From the NCBI RefSeq assembly GCF_002920895.1, contig NZ_PQVG01000002.1, positions 485,043 through 549,042 of the forward strand: a DNA stretch of 64,000 nt, read 5' to 3'. Positions 19,401 to 29,057 of this stretch are shown here, in pieces. A program made the translations under genes and the position numbers. Every line of letters starts with the position of its first letter. Position 1 is the first letter of the stretch. Origin of the DNA: Flavobacterium alvei. Its GTDB lineage: Bacteria > Bacteroidota > Bacteroidia > Flavobacteriales > Flavobacteriaceae. Under the pieces are notes generated by a model. That model ran no database searches. It was not told the DNA's origin and saw only the letters and a program-made list of their open reading frames with translations.

Positions 19401-21404
19401 GCTGAAACTACTTTGACCATACTTGCTTTACCAACCGTAAAAGACATCAGTATTGTGCAATGTGATGACGATTTAGATGCCATTTCCTCCTTTAATCTTA
19501 CAGTAAAAAATAATGAGATTTCTACTGATTTTGCGAATGAAACGTTCACTTACTATAAAACATTATCTGGAGCCAATACTGCCGACCCAACACAATTAAT
19601 TACAACTCCATTGGCTTTTACAAATACAACACCTGGAACAATGCCAGTTTGGGCAAGGGTTGTGAATAAAAATGGTTGTTTCAGAACTGCTCAAATCACC
19701 TTAAAAGTTTTAGCGACCCAAATTCCAATAACTTTTAAAAGAACTTTCGAAGTTTGTGATGATTTGTTAGATTTAAACGGAGCAAATAATGCTAATAACA
19801 ACAAAAGAGATGGTGTTTCTACATTTAATTTTAGCAGTGTGACAACCGATATTCAAGCATTGCTTCCTACAGTAGGAAATTATTCCATAACCTATTACCG
19901 TAATCAAGCAGATGCTTTGTCTGAACTAAATGTTATTACCGATATTACCAATTATCGAAATATTGGCTATCCAAACACACAAGACATTTGGGTTCGTGTC
20001 GATAGCGATGTTGACAATGCTTGTTTTGGCTTAGGACCCTTTGTGACTTTAACAGTTGAGAAATTACCTTTCGCAAATGCTGTTGTTATTCCAAGGCAAT
20101 GCGACGACAATCAGGATGGAATTTTTAAATTTAATACAGCAACTTTAGAAAGTACTTTATTAGGAAGCAATCAATCATTTCCGGTTACGGTGACCTATTT
20201 TGATGCGTCAAATAATCCTTTGAAAGATGCTAACGGAATCTTGATAACAAGCCCATTTCCTGCTACTTTCGATTCGAATTCACAAATTATTAAGGCAGTT
20301 GTTACCAATAATTCCTCTTTAAAATGTAATGATGAAACCACCATTGAATTCATCGTAGATGATTTGCCAGAAGCATTTCCAATACCTGTTTCATTGACAT
20401 CCGTTTGTGATGATGAAATAGATCCTTTAACCCAAGACGGAAAATTTAGATTTGACACCTCTACTTTCGAAGCAACAATTTTAGGCTCTCAAACAGGAAT
20501 GATCGTTAAATACTATGACGAAAACGGAAATGCTTTATCAAGTCCGCTACCCAATCCGTTCCAAACAAAAACACAAAACATAAAAGTAACCGTTGAAAAT
20601 CCAATAAACACAACCTGTGTAGCAACACTAATCATTCCTTTTATAGTAGATCCACTACCAAATATCAATTTAAACACTGATAAAAACGACGACGAATTAG
20701 TTTGCTCAAATATTCCAACATTTTATATACAACTCAATGCGGGAATCCAAGATGGATCTTCAACAAATAACTATACTTATGTTTGGTCAAAAGACGGAAT
20801 CATTTTGCCTGGTGAAACAAACTACACTTTAGATGTAAATACTGAAGGATTATACACAGTAGAAGTTATAAATAGCGTTGGTTGTGGAAGATCTAGAAAG
20901 ATTCAAGTTACAGCATCAGATGTTGCAAAGATTGACAGTACCATAATAGTAGATATGACAGACATCAATACCATTACAGTAAACGTTTCTGGATTAGGCG
21001 ATTACGAATATAGTTTAGATGAACCTACAAGCTATTTTCAGGATTCGAATTTCTTTACAAATGTTTCGGCTGGCATTCACACCATTTACATCCGTGACAA
21101 AAATGGCTGTGGAACTATTGACAGAACAATTGCAGTGGTTAGTGTTCCAAAATTCTTTACTCCTAATGGCGATGGCTACAATGATTATTGGGGTGTAAAA
21201 GGTGTAAATGCAGATTTTAATAGTAACTCAACGATATACATTTTTGACCGATACGGAAAACTGCTCAAACAATGGGTTCCATCGTCGAGCGAAGGTTGGG
21301 ATGGTACTTTCAACGGAAGCCCAATGCCAGGTGACGATTATTGGTACACCATAAAACTAGAAGATGGCCGAGAAGCTAAAGGGCATTTTAGTTTGAAACG
21401 ATAA
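16443..21404 (+). CDS. Giant surface protein with thrombospondin type 3 repeats and T9SS type B sorting domain
   Basis: The 1653-residue precursor has a signal peptide (ending CFAQ, residue 19) and an N-terminal region of about 440 residues resembling IgGFc-binding-type domains used by gliding-associated surface proteins. An Ig-like module follows (about 465-530). Calcium-binding thrombospondin type 3 repeats of D-x-D-N-D-G form lie near 545-560, 748-775 and 803-859. Further Ig/PKD modules starting with CDD(D/N)xDG are repeated around 1000, 1100, 1215 and 1320. The C-terminus is a type B sorting domain (FTPNGDGYND ... KGHFSLKR). Likely a surface adhesin. No enzyme domain was recognised. Confidence 0.9.
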   Translation: MKKIALLLFVFISISCFAQFSKTHYIPPITASSNNIVNDHYLYISTPNTNNVNFKIIENGGAIITGVVSNSNPYIYSIGSGSSSQLFTPKNIIGKISNKGYTIEAEDLIYVSMRTNAGGGAHAGGLVSKGNSALGKIFRLGAMLNPNVDSSLLNFASILATENNTKVTISDFPIGTIFTDGTIYTAPITVTLNKNESYVMGLENYSGNNFPSNCSKIIGALVESDKSVVVNSGSFGGTNSTSTNGRDVGFDQIVSFDKTGKDYVFVKGIGTDELERVLLIAQIPNTDVFLNGSTTPYTTLANPGDYVVIDGSQFINSNLYASTTENVFAYQSIAGSNVPANQNLFFVPPLNCATPNSVDNIPSIQSIGNVTYNGSLNIVTETGALVKVYQNGILTSAGAATAITGNPGFERYSVSGLKGNISVKSTKQVYVSYFGTNGAATYGGYYSGFDLKPEVVSDKISVTNSSCIPNVVLKINTLSSYDTFQWYENDVAIPGATNNSFTPTTPGYYQVRGAISGCPSNGFIFSDKIPVSECPTNQDNDKSCDNIDLDNDNDGILNCTESFGNQNIDVSNSNAGNIINNTYSNSFTGVTTTTGTDLPIGTFTGSADGSFITEIPAGKDNSVTYKMTFAKPMSVGIEYVSTANATDLLNSNAEYVINSEVNKTITVLNPDNQLLIDVNYDGIYETGVTEYSSFEIRFRLNNTIPLAAGTGTFKVLTYLANSISITHKNLSETEPNKSSFKFFAPCIPKDSDNDGIPDQIDTDSDNDGIQDIIEAQVNATVVISNTDTNNNGIDNVFEPGLTPVDSDNDGVLDYLDLDSDNDGILDSVETENDLDADGIRNYRDLDSDKDLCSDVIEAGFTDADADGKFGNSPLTVDLNGLVIGAPYSIPNPNYLISAPIVITKQPAIAPTCELQNALATIVDNGGNTYQWQLSTDGVNWNNLANDATYPDVTANPLIITGITNAMNGYKYRVVLNKTGNSCGLTSAETTLTILALPTVKDISIVQCDDDLDAISSFNLTVKNNEISTDFANETFTYYKTLSGANTADPTQLITTPLAFTNTTPGTMPVWARVVNKNGCFRTAQITLKVLATQIPITFKRTFEVCDDLLDLNGANNANNNKRDGVSTFNFSSVTTDIQALLPTVGNYSITYYRNQADALSELNVITDITNYRNIGYPNTQDIWVRVDSDVDNACFGLGPFVTLTVEKLPFANAVVIPRQCDDNQDGIFKFNTATLESTLLGSNQSFPVTVTYFDASNNPLKDANGILITSPFPATFDSNSQIIKAVVTNNSSLKCNDETTIEFIVDDLPEAFPIPVSLTSVCDDEIDPLTQDGKFRFDTSTFEATILGSQTGMIVKYYDENGNALSSPLPNPFQTKTQNIKVTVENPINTTCVATLIIPFIVDPLPNINLNTDKNDDELVCSNIPTFYIQLNAGIQDGSSTNNYTYVWSKDGIILPGETNYTLDVNTEGLYTVEVINSVGCGRSRKIQVTASDVAKIDSTIIVDMTDINTITVNVSGLGDYEYSLDEPTSYFQDSNFFTNVSAGIHTIYIRDKNGCGTIDRTIAVVSVPKFFTPNGDGYNDYWGVKGVNADFNSNSTIYIFDRYGKLLKQWVPSSSEGWDGTFNGSPMPGDDYWYTIKLEDGREAKGHFSLKR

Positions 21405-21438
21405 CTTTATTAAATCCCAATTTTTAAATTCCAAAAAA

Positions 21439-21470
21439 AAATCCCAAGTTCCAGTTGGAATTTGGGATTT
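21439..21470. terminator. Bidirectional hairpin terminator between convergent genes
   Basis: A 15-bp stem with one mismatch, starting AAATCCCAA and ending TTGGGATTT, lies between the surface-protein gene and typA, with A-run before and T-rich sequence after. It shares its arm with the hairpin at 34973-35018. Confidence 0.75.
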
Positions 21471-21493
21471 CTATATTGAAATTTAAAATAGAA

Positions 21494-23290
21494 TTATATT
21501 TTAAATCTTTTTCTATCTGTTTCAGTCAAATAAATTTTTCTCAAACGAATTGATTTTGGTGTAACCTCTACATATTCGTCTTTTTGAATGTACTCTAAAG
21601 CTTCTTCAAGAGAGAAAATAATTGGAGGGATAATTCTAGCTTTTTCATCATTTCCAGAAGAACGAACGTTAGATTGTTTTTTCTCTTTAGTTACGTTTAC
21701 ACACATATCATCGCCACGAGAGTTTTCTCCAATTACCTGACCTTCATAGATTTCAGCATTTGGTTCAACGAAGAATTTACCACGATCTTGTAATTTATCG
21801 ATAGAATAAGGAATAGCTTTTCCTTTTTCCATAGAAATTAATGAACCTTTGTTACGTCCAGCAATTTCCCCTTTGTAAGGCTCATACCCTATAAAACGGT
21901 GCGCCATAATAGCCTCACCAGCAGTTGCAGTAAGCAATTGATTACGCAATCCAATAATTCCACGTGATGGAATGTTGAATTTTACAACCATACGATCTCC
22001 TTTGGTTTCCATACTCAACATTTCTCCTTTGCGCATAGTAACAAATTCGACAGCTCTACCTGAAAGATTTTCTGGTAAGTCGATTGTTAATTCCTCAATT
22101 GGCTCACATTTTTTACCATCAATTTCTTTGATGATAACTTGTGGCTGACCGATTTGCAACTCATAGCCTTCTCTTCTCATTGTTTCAATAAGAACAGACA
22201 AGTGAAGTACACCACGACCAAAAACCATAAATTTATCAGCAGAATCGGTTTCACCCAATTTCATTGCCAAGTTTTTCTCTAATTCTTTTGTCAAACGTTC
22301 TCTAATATGACGAGATGTTACAAATTTACCTTCTTTACCAAAGAAAGGTGAATCGTTAATAGTGAACAACATACTCATCGTAGGCTCGTCAATATCAATC
22401 GTTTTTAGACCTTCTGGGCTTTCATAATCAGCGATAGTATCACCAATTTCAAAACCTTCCACTCCAATGATGGCACAAATATCACCTGCAATAACTTCTT
22501 GAACTTTTTTACGTCCAAGACCTTCAAAAGTGTGTAATTCTTTGATTCTTGACTTACTTATAGTACCATCTCTTTTAACTAATGAGATTGGCATACCTTC
22601 TTTTAAAATACCTCTTTCTAAACGACCAATCGCGATACGTCCTGTAAATGCAGAGAAGTCTAGAGATGTAATCAACATTTGTGGAGTTCCTTCAGATACT
22701 TTAGGAGCTGGTACATTTTGGATAACCATATCCAATAAAGGCTCTATGTTTTCAGTTTGGTTTTTCCAATCATCAGACATCCAGTTATTTTTAGCTGAAC
22801 CATAAACGGTTGGAAAATCCAACTGCCATTCTTCAGCACCTAATTCAAACATTAAGTCGAAAACTTTCTCGTGAACTTCTTCAGGAGTACAGTTTTCTTT
22901 ATCTACTTTATTGATAACCACGCAAGGTTTTAAACCTAAATCAATAGCTTTTTGCAATACAAAACGAGTTTGTGGCATTGGTCCTTCAAAAGCATCTACA
23001 AGAAGACAAACACCGTCTGCCATATTTAGAACTCTTTCAACTTCTCCACCAAAATCGGCGTGACCAGGAGTATCAATAATATTAATTTTTGTTCCTTTGT
23101 AAACTACTGAAACATTTTTTGAAGTAATAGTAATACCTCTTTCGCGCTCTAAGTCGTTGTTATCTAGGATTAAGTCACCTGTATTCTCATTGTCGCGAAA
23201 TAACTGACAGTGATACATAATTTTATCAACCAAAGTTGTTTTACCGTGATCGACGTGGGCAATAATTGCAATGTTTCTAATAGCTTCCAT
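21494..23290 (-). CDS. typA: Ribosome-associated GTPase TypA/BipA
   Basis: The 598-residue translational GTPase has G1 [10 protein letters not shown], the switch region RGITI, G3 [12 protein letters not shown] and G4 NKVDK, followed by domain II, an EF-G-like domain and the family's own C-terminal domain (SIRLRKIYL near the end). It acts on the 70S ribosome and 50S assembly, and is important under stress and cold. Length is normal. Monocistronic, with a promoter box at 23310-23317. Confidence 0.97.
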   Translation of the reverse strand: MEAIRNIAIIAHVDHGKTTLVDKIMYHCQLFRDNENTGDLILDNNDLERERGITITSKNVSVVYKGTKINIIDTPGHADFGGEVERVLNMADGVCLLVDAFEGPMPQTRFVLQKAIDLGLKPCVVINKVDKENCTPEEVHEKVFDLMFELGAEEWQLDFPTVYGSAKNNWMSDDWKNQTENIEPLLDMVIQNVPAPKVSEGTPQMLITSLDFSAFTGRIAIGRLERGILKEGMPISLVKRDGTISKSRIKELHTFEGLGRKKVQEVIAGDICAIIGVEGFEIGDTIADYESPEGLKTIDIDEPTMSMLFTINDSPFFGKEGKFVTSRHIRERLTKELEKNLAMKLGETDSADKFMVFGRGVLHLSVLIETMRREGYELQIGQPQVIIKEIDGKKCEPIEELTIDLPENLSGRAVEFVTMRKGEMLSMETKGDRMVVKFNIPSRGIIGLRNQLLTATAGEAIMAHRFIGYEPYKGEIAGRNKGSLISMEKGKAIPYSIDKLQDRGKFFVEPNAEIYEGQVIGENSRGDDMCVNVTKEKKQSNVRSSGNDEKARIIPPIIFSLEEALEYIQKDEYVEVTPKSIRLRKIYLTETDRKRFKI

Positions 23291-23309
23291 CTGTAAATTT
23301 TAATGGGTG

Positions 23310-23317
23310 CAAAGGTA
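23310..23317 (-). promoter_or_regulatory. Promoter -7 box of typA
   Basis: The minus strand reads TACCTTTG, 20 bases before the start codon. Confidence 0.5.
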
Positions 23318-23449
23318 CACTTTATTTCTATATAAAAAATCTTTATATTATTGTTTGCAATTTGTTAACCTTTTTATCTAAATATCAAACCTGTAGAAAT
23401 AAGTTTTGAATGATTATAAATAATAACATAAATTAATTATATTTGAATA

Positions 23450-25159
23450 ATGAAAAATAACACCAACAAAATAACCATTCTCTATATAATAGTATCCATT
23501 ATTTTGGCTATTCTATACCGCGAATTTTTTAAAATAATAATTCCATCAAATCCACTTGCTTTCAGTTTTATAAATGACCTTCTATTTATAGTGGTTTCTG
23601 GCATACTTCTTAGGTTTGTTTTGCATAAAAACAACATTAAAAACTCCGAGATTTACAGAAAATTAAAAAATACAAATAATGAGATCAAAGAGTCTAATGA
23701 AAGATATGATATTGTATCAAAAGCTACTAGTGATATCATTTGGGATTGGAAAATTTTAGAAGACACCATGACCTGGAACAAAGGAATCGAAGCTGTCTTT
23801 GGATACAAACAAGAAGAAGTAGGCAAAAGTTCAAAATGGTGGTTTGATAATATACACCCAGAAGACACCATCAAAATGTCTATTAAATTATATTCTTTTA
23901 TTGAACAAAAAACCGAAAAATGGCAAGATCAATATCGCTTTAAATGTGCAGATGGCACTTATAAGTACGTTTTAGATAGAGGCTTTATTTTAAAAGATGA
24001 AACCGGAAAATCAGTACGAATGATAGGAGCCATTCAAGATATTACCAAACAAAAAGAAGAAGAACAGCGACTAAAACTGTTAGAAACCGTTATTACACAT
24101 ACAAAAGACTCTATAATTATTACCGAAGCCAATTTGAATGAAGGTAAAATACCCGACATTGTTTATATAAATCCCGCTTTTTCTGTCATATCAGGATACA
24201 CTTCAGACGAAATTATTGGAAAATCTCCTGAAATTTTTATAGGTCCAAATTCAAATCCAGAAGACCATAATACTCTAATAAAAGCTATAAAAAATAAGCA
24301 AGAATGCCATATTGAAACACTAAGTTACAAGAAAAACAATGAACCCTATTGGGTTAATTTCAATATGCTGCCAGTATATAATTCTGATGGCGAACTTTCA
24401 CACTGGGTTTCAATACAAAGAGATGTCACAGAAGAAAAAAAACAGGAAGTAGAAAAAGAACAATTAATTAAGGAATTAACCCAGAATAATAAAGATTTAC
24501 AGCAATTTTCATACATCACCTCACACAATCTTAGGGCTCCTCTGTCAAATTTAACTGGGTTACTAAACTTAATTAAAGATATCCCTATTGAAAATCAAGA
24601 GCTTAAAGAAATTATTGACGGCTTTAACAAATCAACTCATTTATTAAACGAAACCATAAATGATTTAGTAAGAGTAATTATCATCAAAGACAACCCTTCG
24701 ATCGAAAAACAATCGCTATTGCTAAAAGACATTTTTGAAGACGTATTTAGTCAATTGGATTTTCTAATTGGATTACATAAACCTATTATAAAATTCAATT
24801 TTGAAGAAGTAACTTTCCTCAATACCAATAAATCTTATTTAGAAAGTATTCTATTAAACCTATTGACCAATTCAATCAAATACAAATCTGAAACTCGAAA
24901 ATTAAAAATAAACATTTCTGCACATCAAATAGAAAATAGTGTTATTTTAATCTTCAAGGATAATGGAATAGGTATTGATTTAGAAAGAAATAAAGATAAA
25001 ATTTTTGGACTATATCAAAGGTTTCATGATTACCCTGATAGCAAAGGATTAGGGCTTTACCTAGTAAAATCGCAAGTTGAAACTATGGGAGGTACAATTA
25101 GTATAGAAAGCAAAGTAGATATTGGAACCACATTTACATTAACGTTTAAAAACAAATAA
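23450..25159 (+). CDS. Membrane-anchored PAS-PAS sensor histidine kinase
   Basis: The 569-residue protein has two N-terminal transmembrane segments (about residues 8-27 and 40-58), a PAS domain of PAS_3 type (about 80-205, WKILEDTMTWNKGIEAVFGY), a second PAS/PAC (about 210-335, PAFSVISGYTSDEIIGK) and a kinase core. The phosphorylated His is His359 in TSHNLRAPL. The ATPase has an N box (LLNLLTNSIKYKS), DNGIGID and GLGLYLVKSQVETMGG. It autophosphorylates and should transfer phosphate to a receiver, most likely the stand-alone receiver encoded one base downstream. The signal is unknown; no heme or flavin site is evident in the PAS domains. Confidence 0.92.
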   Translation: MKNNTNKITILYIIVSIILAILYREFFKIIIPSNPLAFSFINDLLFIVVSGILLRFVLHKNNIKNSEIYRKLKNTNNEIKESNERYDIVSKATSDIIWDWKILEDTMTWNKGIEAVFGYKQEEVGKSSKWWFDNIHPEDTIKMSIKLYSFIEQKTEKWQDQYRFKCADGTYKYVLDRGFILKDETGKSVRMIGAIQDITKQKEEEQRLKLLETVITHTKDSIIITEANLNEGKIPDIVYINPAFSVISGYTSDEIIGKSPEIFIGPNSNPEDHNTLIKAIKNKQECHIETLSYKKNNEPYWVNFNMLPVYNSDGELSHWVSIQRDVTEEKKQEVEKEQLIKELTQNNKDLQQFSYITSHNLRAPLSNLTGLLNLIKDIPIENQELKEIIDGFNKSTHLLNETINDLVRVIIIKDNPSIEKQSLLLKDIFEDVFSQLDFLIGLHKPIIKFNFEEVTFLNTNKSYLESILLNLLTNSIKYKSETRKLKINISAHQIENSVILIFKDNGIGIDLERNKDKIFGLYQRFHDYPDSKGLGLYLVKSQVETMGGTISIESKVDIGTTFTLTFKNK

Positions 25160-25160
25160 A

Positions 25161-25565
25161 ATGCTCAATAAGATTTTATGCATTGATGACGATCAGATTA
25201 CGCTAATGCTATGCAAAATGGTAATTGCAAAAGCTACTTTTTCAAATGAAATAGCCACAGCAAAAAACGGAGAAGATGCCCTTAATTTCTTTGACACACT
25301 CAAAACATCAGATAAAACAATTACAAAACCAGAATTAATTTTTTTGGATTTAAACATGCCTATTATGAATGGTTGGGAGTTTTTAGAAGCCTTTAATACC
25401 GAAAAATATGCAGAGTTTCATAACACCAAAATAATTATCCTCTCCTCAACAATAGATCCTGGAGATTTAGAAAAATCAAAAAAATACCCACTAGTAATTG
25501 ATTTTTTACCCAAACCAATCTCAAAAGAAATGCTTGAATATTTAAAAGATAAAATTCAATTTTAA
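25161..25565 (+). CDS. Single-domain response regulator
   Basis: The 134-residue product is only a receiver domain. The acidic pocket is CIDDDQ, the phosphoacceptor Asp lies in FLDLNMPIMNG, and the conserved Lys is in LPKPIS. It has no DNA-binding or enzymatic output domain, so it must act by protein contact or as a phosphate sink. It begins one base after the kinase stop, so the two are translated together and form a cognate pair of the kind common in Bacteroidota. Confidence 0.92.
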   Translation: MLNKILCIDDDQITLMLCKMVIAKATFSNEIATAKNGEDALNFFDTLKTSDKTITKPELIFLDLNMPIMNGWEFLEAFNTEKYAEFHNTKIIILSSTIDPGDLEKSKKYPLVIDFLPKPISKEMLEYLKDKIQF

Positions 25566-25642
25566 TTCATTTCTTGCAAAAAAAACTATTTTTGAGACCA
25601 CATTTACCGATTTATTAATTGGTCTTTTGAGACACCTTTCGA

Positions 25643-26665
25643 TTACTGCATTTTCTCTAAAATCTTCTTATTGATTGCTTTTATTAATGCAGGGCCTTCA
25701 TAAATAAATCCTGTATAAAGTTGGATTAAACTTGCTCCTGCATTCAATTTTTCGATAGCATCATCGGCAGAATGTATTCCTCCTACTCCAATAATAGGAA
25801 AGGCTTTATTGCTTTTTTCGGAAAGAAAACGAATCACTTCAGTCGAACGATTTCGCAATGGTCTTCCCGACATTCCTCCTGTTTCTACTTTGTTTGGTGA
25901 TTGCAATCCTACACGAGATAAAGTGGTATTAGTAGCAATTACACCTGCAATTTTGGTTTCTTTAACAATATCAATAATATCTAACAATTGCGAATCGGTC
26001 AAATCGGGAGCAATTTTCAAAAGAATTGGTTTTTGCTTTGACTTTGTTAAATTCTGATTTTGCAAGGTTTGCAACAATTGTTTCAACGGCTCTTTTTCCT
26101 GCAATTCTCGAAGATTGGGTGTGTTGGGCGAACTTACATTAACCACAAAATAATCGACATAATCATATAAAGCATCAAAGCAAATGAGGTAATCCGAAGT
26201 AGCCTCTTCATTAGGAGTTACTTTATTTTTGCCAATGTTTCCACCAATAAGAACGCCTTTGTTTTTCTTTAATCTTTCAACTGCATCCTGAACACCTGCA
26301 TTATTGAACCCCATTCTATTAATAAGTGCATTGTCTTCTGTTAGGCGAAAAATACGCTTTTTAGGATTTCCATCTTGCGCTTTTGGTGTAATGGTTCCAA
26401 TTTCAATAAATCCAAAACCTAGATTAGACAATTCGTTATACAAAGTAGCGCCTTTGTCCATTCCTGCTGCTAATCCAACGGGGTTTTTAAACTTTAAGCC
26501 AAAGACTTCGGTTTCTAATCGTTTGTCATCTACAACATATAAAGATCTAAAAAGTGATGGAATTCCTGGTATTTTGGATACATTTCGAATTAATGAAAAA
26601 GTAAAATAATGCACTTTTTCGGGATCAAAACAAAAAAATAGAGGACGGATAATTTGCTTGTACAT
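25643..26665 (-). CDS. pyrD: Dihydroorotate dehydrogenase (quinone), class 2
   Basis: The 340-residue FMN enzyme oxidises dihydroorotate to orotate in pyrimidine synthesis. The class 2 form is shown by the N-terminal helical extension that docks to the membrane ([20 protein letters not shown]), the catalytic Ser-type loop [27 protein letters not shown] and the FMN phosphate loop [11 protein letters not shown]. Electrons go to menaquinone. Its 3' end faces the two-component pair about 80 bases away. Promoter box at 26685-26692. Confidence 0.96.
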   Translation of the reverse strand: MYKQIIRPLFFCFDPEKVHYFTFSLIRNVSKIPGIPSLFRSLYVVDDKRLETEVFGLKFKNPVGLAAGMDKGATLYNELSNLGFGFIEIGTITPKAQDGNPKKRIFRLTEDNALINRMGFNNAGVQDAVERLKKNKGVLIGGNIGKNKVTPNEEATSDYLICFDALYDYVDYFVVNVSSPNTPNLRELQEKEPLKQLLQTLQNQNLTKSKQKPILLKIAPDLTDSQLLDIIDIVKETKIAGVIATNTTLSRVGLQSPNKVETGGMSGRPLRNRSTEVIRFLSEKSNKAFPIIGVGGIHSADDAIEKLNAGASLIQLYTGFIYEGPALIKAINKKILEKMQ

Positions 26666-26684
26666 AATATAATAAGTTGTGGTG

Positions 26685-26692
26685 CAAAAATA
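26685..26692 (-). promoter_or_regulatory. Promoter -7 box of pyrD
   Basis: The minus strand reads TATTTTTG, 20 bases before the start codon. Confidence 0.45.
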
Positions 26693-26801
26693 GAATTATC
26701 TTATCGAATTATAAATATTTACACGAAATTAATTTTCCAATAACCTATTTATTGGTGACCAAAACTGCAAACTGACCTCTGTTCACTGCCAACTTTTTTA
26801 T

Positions 26802-26809
26802 TACCTTTG
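26802..26809 (+). promoter_or_regulatory. Promoter -7 box of prmA
   Basis: TACCTTTG ends 18 bases before the prmA ATG. Confidence 0.5.
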
Positions 26810-26827
26810 CAAAAAAAATAAATTTAT

Positions 26828-27661
26828 ATGTCAAACATCTATTTAGGCTACCATTTTACAGTTGAACCCAAAGAACTAGGTTCAGAAATTTTGGTTGCCG
26901 AACTTGGCGAGTTACCTTTCGAAAGTTTTATCGATACTGATTTTGGTATTGTTGCTTATATTCAAAAAGATCTTTGGTCAGAAGGAATTCTAGACGATTT
27001 GTTCATTTTAAAATCGCCAGAATTTACTATTTCTTATGAAGTACAAGAAATTGATCAAGTAAATTGGAACGAAGAATGGGAAAAGAATTTTGAGCCGATT
27101 GATGTAGATGGAAATTGCCACGTTCGCGCACCATTTCATCCCAAAACCAAAGCCGAATTTGATATTGTTATCGAACCCAAAATGAGTTTCGGAACTGGTC
27201 ATCACGAAACCACACATATGATGATTCAGCATTTATTAGAAATTGATGTCACTGGAATGAAGACGCTGGATATGGGTTGCGGAACAGCCATTTTAGCAAT
27301 TTTAGCCGAAATGAAAGGCGCTCAACCTATTGATGCTATCGATATTGACAATTGGTGTTATTTGAATTCTATTGAAAATGCAGAACGCAATAATTGCGAA
27401 CACATTACTGTTTATGAAGGTGATGCTGCCTTGTTGAAAGACAAAAAATACGATTTAATTATAGCTAACATCAACCGAAATATTTTGTTGAATGATATGC
27501 AAAGCTATGTAGATTGTCTAAATCCAAAAGGAACTTTGCTACTGAGTGGATTTTACACCGAAGACATTCCGTTTATAGACGCTTCTTGTACTGAAAAAGG
27601 ATTAACATACGTTAAAAAATTTGAAAGAAACAATTGGGTATCTTTAAAATTTGTAAATTAG
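26828..27661 (+). CDS. prmA: Ribosomal protein L11 methyltransferase
   Basis: The 277-residue class I SAM methyltransferase trimethylates ribosomal protein L11. It has the N-terminal substrate-recognition domain (about 1-90), then FGTGHHETT (near 119) and motif I TLDMGCGTAIL (near 143-153). A later IIANINRNILL is the NIN catalytic-region signature of PrmA. Length is a little shorter than the E. coli enzyme, as usual in Bacteroidota. clpS follows 68 bases downstream on the same strand and may be cotranscribed. Confidence 0.95.
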   Translation: MSNIYLGYHFTVEPKELGSEILVAELGELPFESFIDTDFGIVAYIQKDLWSEGILDDLFILKSPEFTISYEVQEIDQVNWNEEWEKNFEPIDVDGNCHVRAPFHPKTKAEFDIVIEPKMSFGTGHHETTHMMIQHLLEIDVTGMKTLDMGCGTAILAILAEMKGAQPIDAIDIDNWCYLNSIENAERNNCEHITVYEGDAALLKDKKYDLIIANINRNILLNDMQSYVDCLNPKGTLLLSGFYTEDIPFIDASCTEKGLTYVKKFERNNWVSLKFVN

Positions 27662-27729
27662 TGCACTAAAATCGAAAAAATTAAACAAAGCCAGCATTAT
27701 TTTTATTTATAACCTACAATTATTTAAAA

Positions 27730-28005
27730 ATGAGTACTATAGAAAAAACAAGAGTAAAAGTCAGCCAGAAAGAAGCAACTTCAATAAACAACGAAATTAT
27801 AGTATATAATGACGATGTAAACACTTTTGATCACGTTATCGAAACCTTAATTAGGGTTTGCAACCATACTCCCGAACAAGCAGAACAATGCTCATTAATA
27901 GTTCATTATAACGGAAAATGTACGGTAAAAACAGATGTTTTAGAAAAATTGAAACCACAATGCACCCAATTACTGGAAGCAGGTTTAAGCGCTGAAATAA
28001 TTTAA
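27730..28005 (+). CDS. clpS: ATP-dependent Clp protease adaptor ClpS
   Basis: The 91-residue adaptor binds ClpA-type unfoldases and hands over substrates of the N-end rule pathway. The core motif VYNDDVNTFDHVIETL, the ligand pocket and the later GKCTVKT loop are present. The N-terminal extension before the core is short and flexible as expected. It is followed by a strong terminator at 28028-28066. Confidence 0.93.
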   Translation: MSTIEKTRVKVSQKEATSINNEIIVYNDDVNTFDHVIETLIRVCNHTPEQAEQCSLIVHYNGKCTVKTDVLEKLKPQCTQLLEAGLSAEII

Positions 28006-28027
28006 TTGTTTAGTTTAATAATCATAA

Positions 28028-28066
28028 AAAAAACAGGATTTTCAAAAAGAGAATCCTGTTTTTTTT
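28028..28066 (+). terminator. Rho-independent terminator of clpS
   Basis: AACAGGATT pairs with AATCCTGTT (with a short extension) around an A-rich loop and is followed by eight T residues. It may also serve the converging YeeE-half gene, since an A-run precedes it. Confidence 0.8.
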
Positions 28067-28084
28067 ATGTCACTTTTATTTTGT

Positions 28085-28498
28085 TTAATGAGGTAATTTA
28101 TCTTTTATCAATCCATATAAAAACGTTCCAAAAAGTGCTCCAAAGAGAACTAACAACAAAGGCAAAAATCCAGCTCCAAGAAGTATAAATATCGGTCCAG
28201 GACAAGCTCCTACCAATGCCCAGCCAAGACCAAAGAAAATTCCCCCTACCCAAAATCGAGTTGAACCAGGTTCTTTTGGAATAATTTCAATTGGAAAACC
28301 TTTAAAATCTTTTATATTTTTTCTTTTAATAATTTGGATTCCAATGACACCTGTAACAATCGCAACCATAATTATTCCATACATATGAAAAGATTGAAAC
28401 ATGAACATTTCATAAATTCGATACCAAGAAACCGCCTCTGATTTTGTCAAAACAATTCCAAAAATAAATCCGACAACTATATATTTTAATGCTTTCAT
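28085..28498 (-). CDS. YeeE/YedE-family transporter, C-terminal half (DUF6691-type)
   Basis: The 137-residue membrane protein has about four hydrophobic helices and the conserved cysteine motif GACPGPIFILLGAG. It is the second half of a split YeeE/YedE (TsuA-like) transporter, a family linked to uptake of thiosulfate or other sulfur species through relay cysteines. The first half is encoded immediately upstream, one base away, on the same strand, and both halves are expected to form one channel in the inner membrane. Confidence 0.85.
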   Translation of the reverse strand: MKALKYIVVGFIFGIVLTKSEAVSWYRIYEMFMFQSFHMYGIIMVAIVTGVIGIQIIKRKNIKDFKGFPIEIIPKEPGSTRFWVGGIFFGLGWALVGACPGPIFILLGAGFLPLLLVLFGALFGTFLYGLIKDKLPH

Positions 28499-28499
28499 A

Positions 28500-29057
28500 C
28501 TAAAAAATTAAAGGTAAAATAAAATGTGCCATTATTAACCCTCCAATAAAGAATCCAATCACAGCTTTCAAGGACGGTAATTGCAAACTACTCAAACCAT
28601 AAATAGCGTGTCCCGAAGTGCATCCGCTAGCATAACGTGTACCAAAACCAATTAGAATACCTCCAATTATTAAAATAAAAATGCTTTTTGGAGATTGAAA
28701 AATAGCATTTGAAAACAAGGCATCCGGCAATAATTTTCCGTTTGGAGCGTCAATTCCAAGTTGCGTCAATTGTGCAATTGTTTTGGGATTAATAGCCACA
28801 TTAGAAGCATCACTCATAAAATGAACCGCAACAAAACCACCTAACATTGCGCCTAAAACCACATATAAATTCCAACGCTGTGCTTTCCAATCAAAGTCAA
28901 AAAAACCCACTTTTTTTCCTAAACCCGACATTGCACATAACGAACGTAAGTTAGAGGACATCCCAAAAGTCTTTCCAAAATAAATTAAACTTAGCATTAC
29001 CATTCCTATCAAAAACCCCGAAACATACCAAGGCCAAGTTTGAAATAAAATCTCCAT
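28500..29057 (-). CDS. YeeE/YedE-family transporter, N-terminal half
   Basis: The 185-residue membrane protein has about five transmembrane helices and the diagnostic SGCTSGHAIYGL motif with the relay Cys. In single-chain YeeE/YedE proteins this motif is in one repeat and the GACPGP motif in the other; here the two are separate genes in one operon. The likely role is import of a reduced sulfur compound. No rhodanese or sulfur-oxidation gene is adjacent; a sulfurtransferase gene exists at 51911-52732 but far away. Confidence 0.87.
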   Translation of the reverse strand: MEILFQTWPWYVSGFLIGMVMLSLIYFGKTFGMSSNLRSLCAMSGLGKKVGFFDFDWKAQRWNLYVVLGAMLGGFVAVHFMSDASNVAINPKTIAQLTQLGIDAPNGKLLPDALFSNAIFQSPKSIFILIIGGILIGFGTRYASGCTSGHAIYGLSSLQLPSLKAVIGFFIGGLIMAHFILPLIF

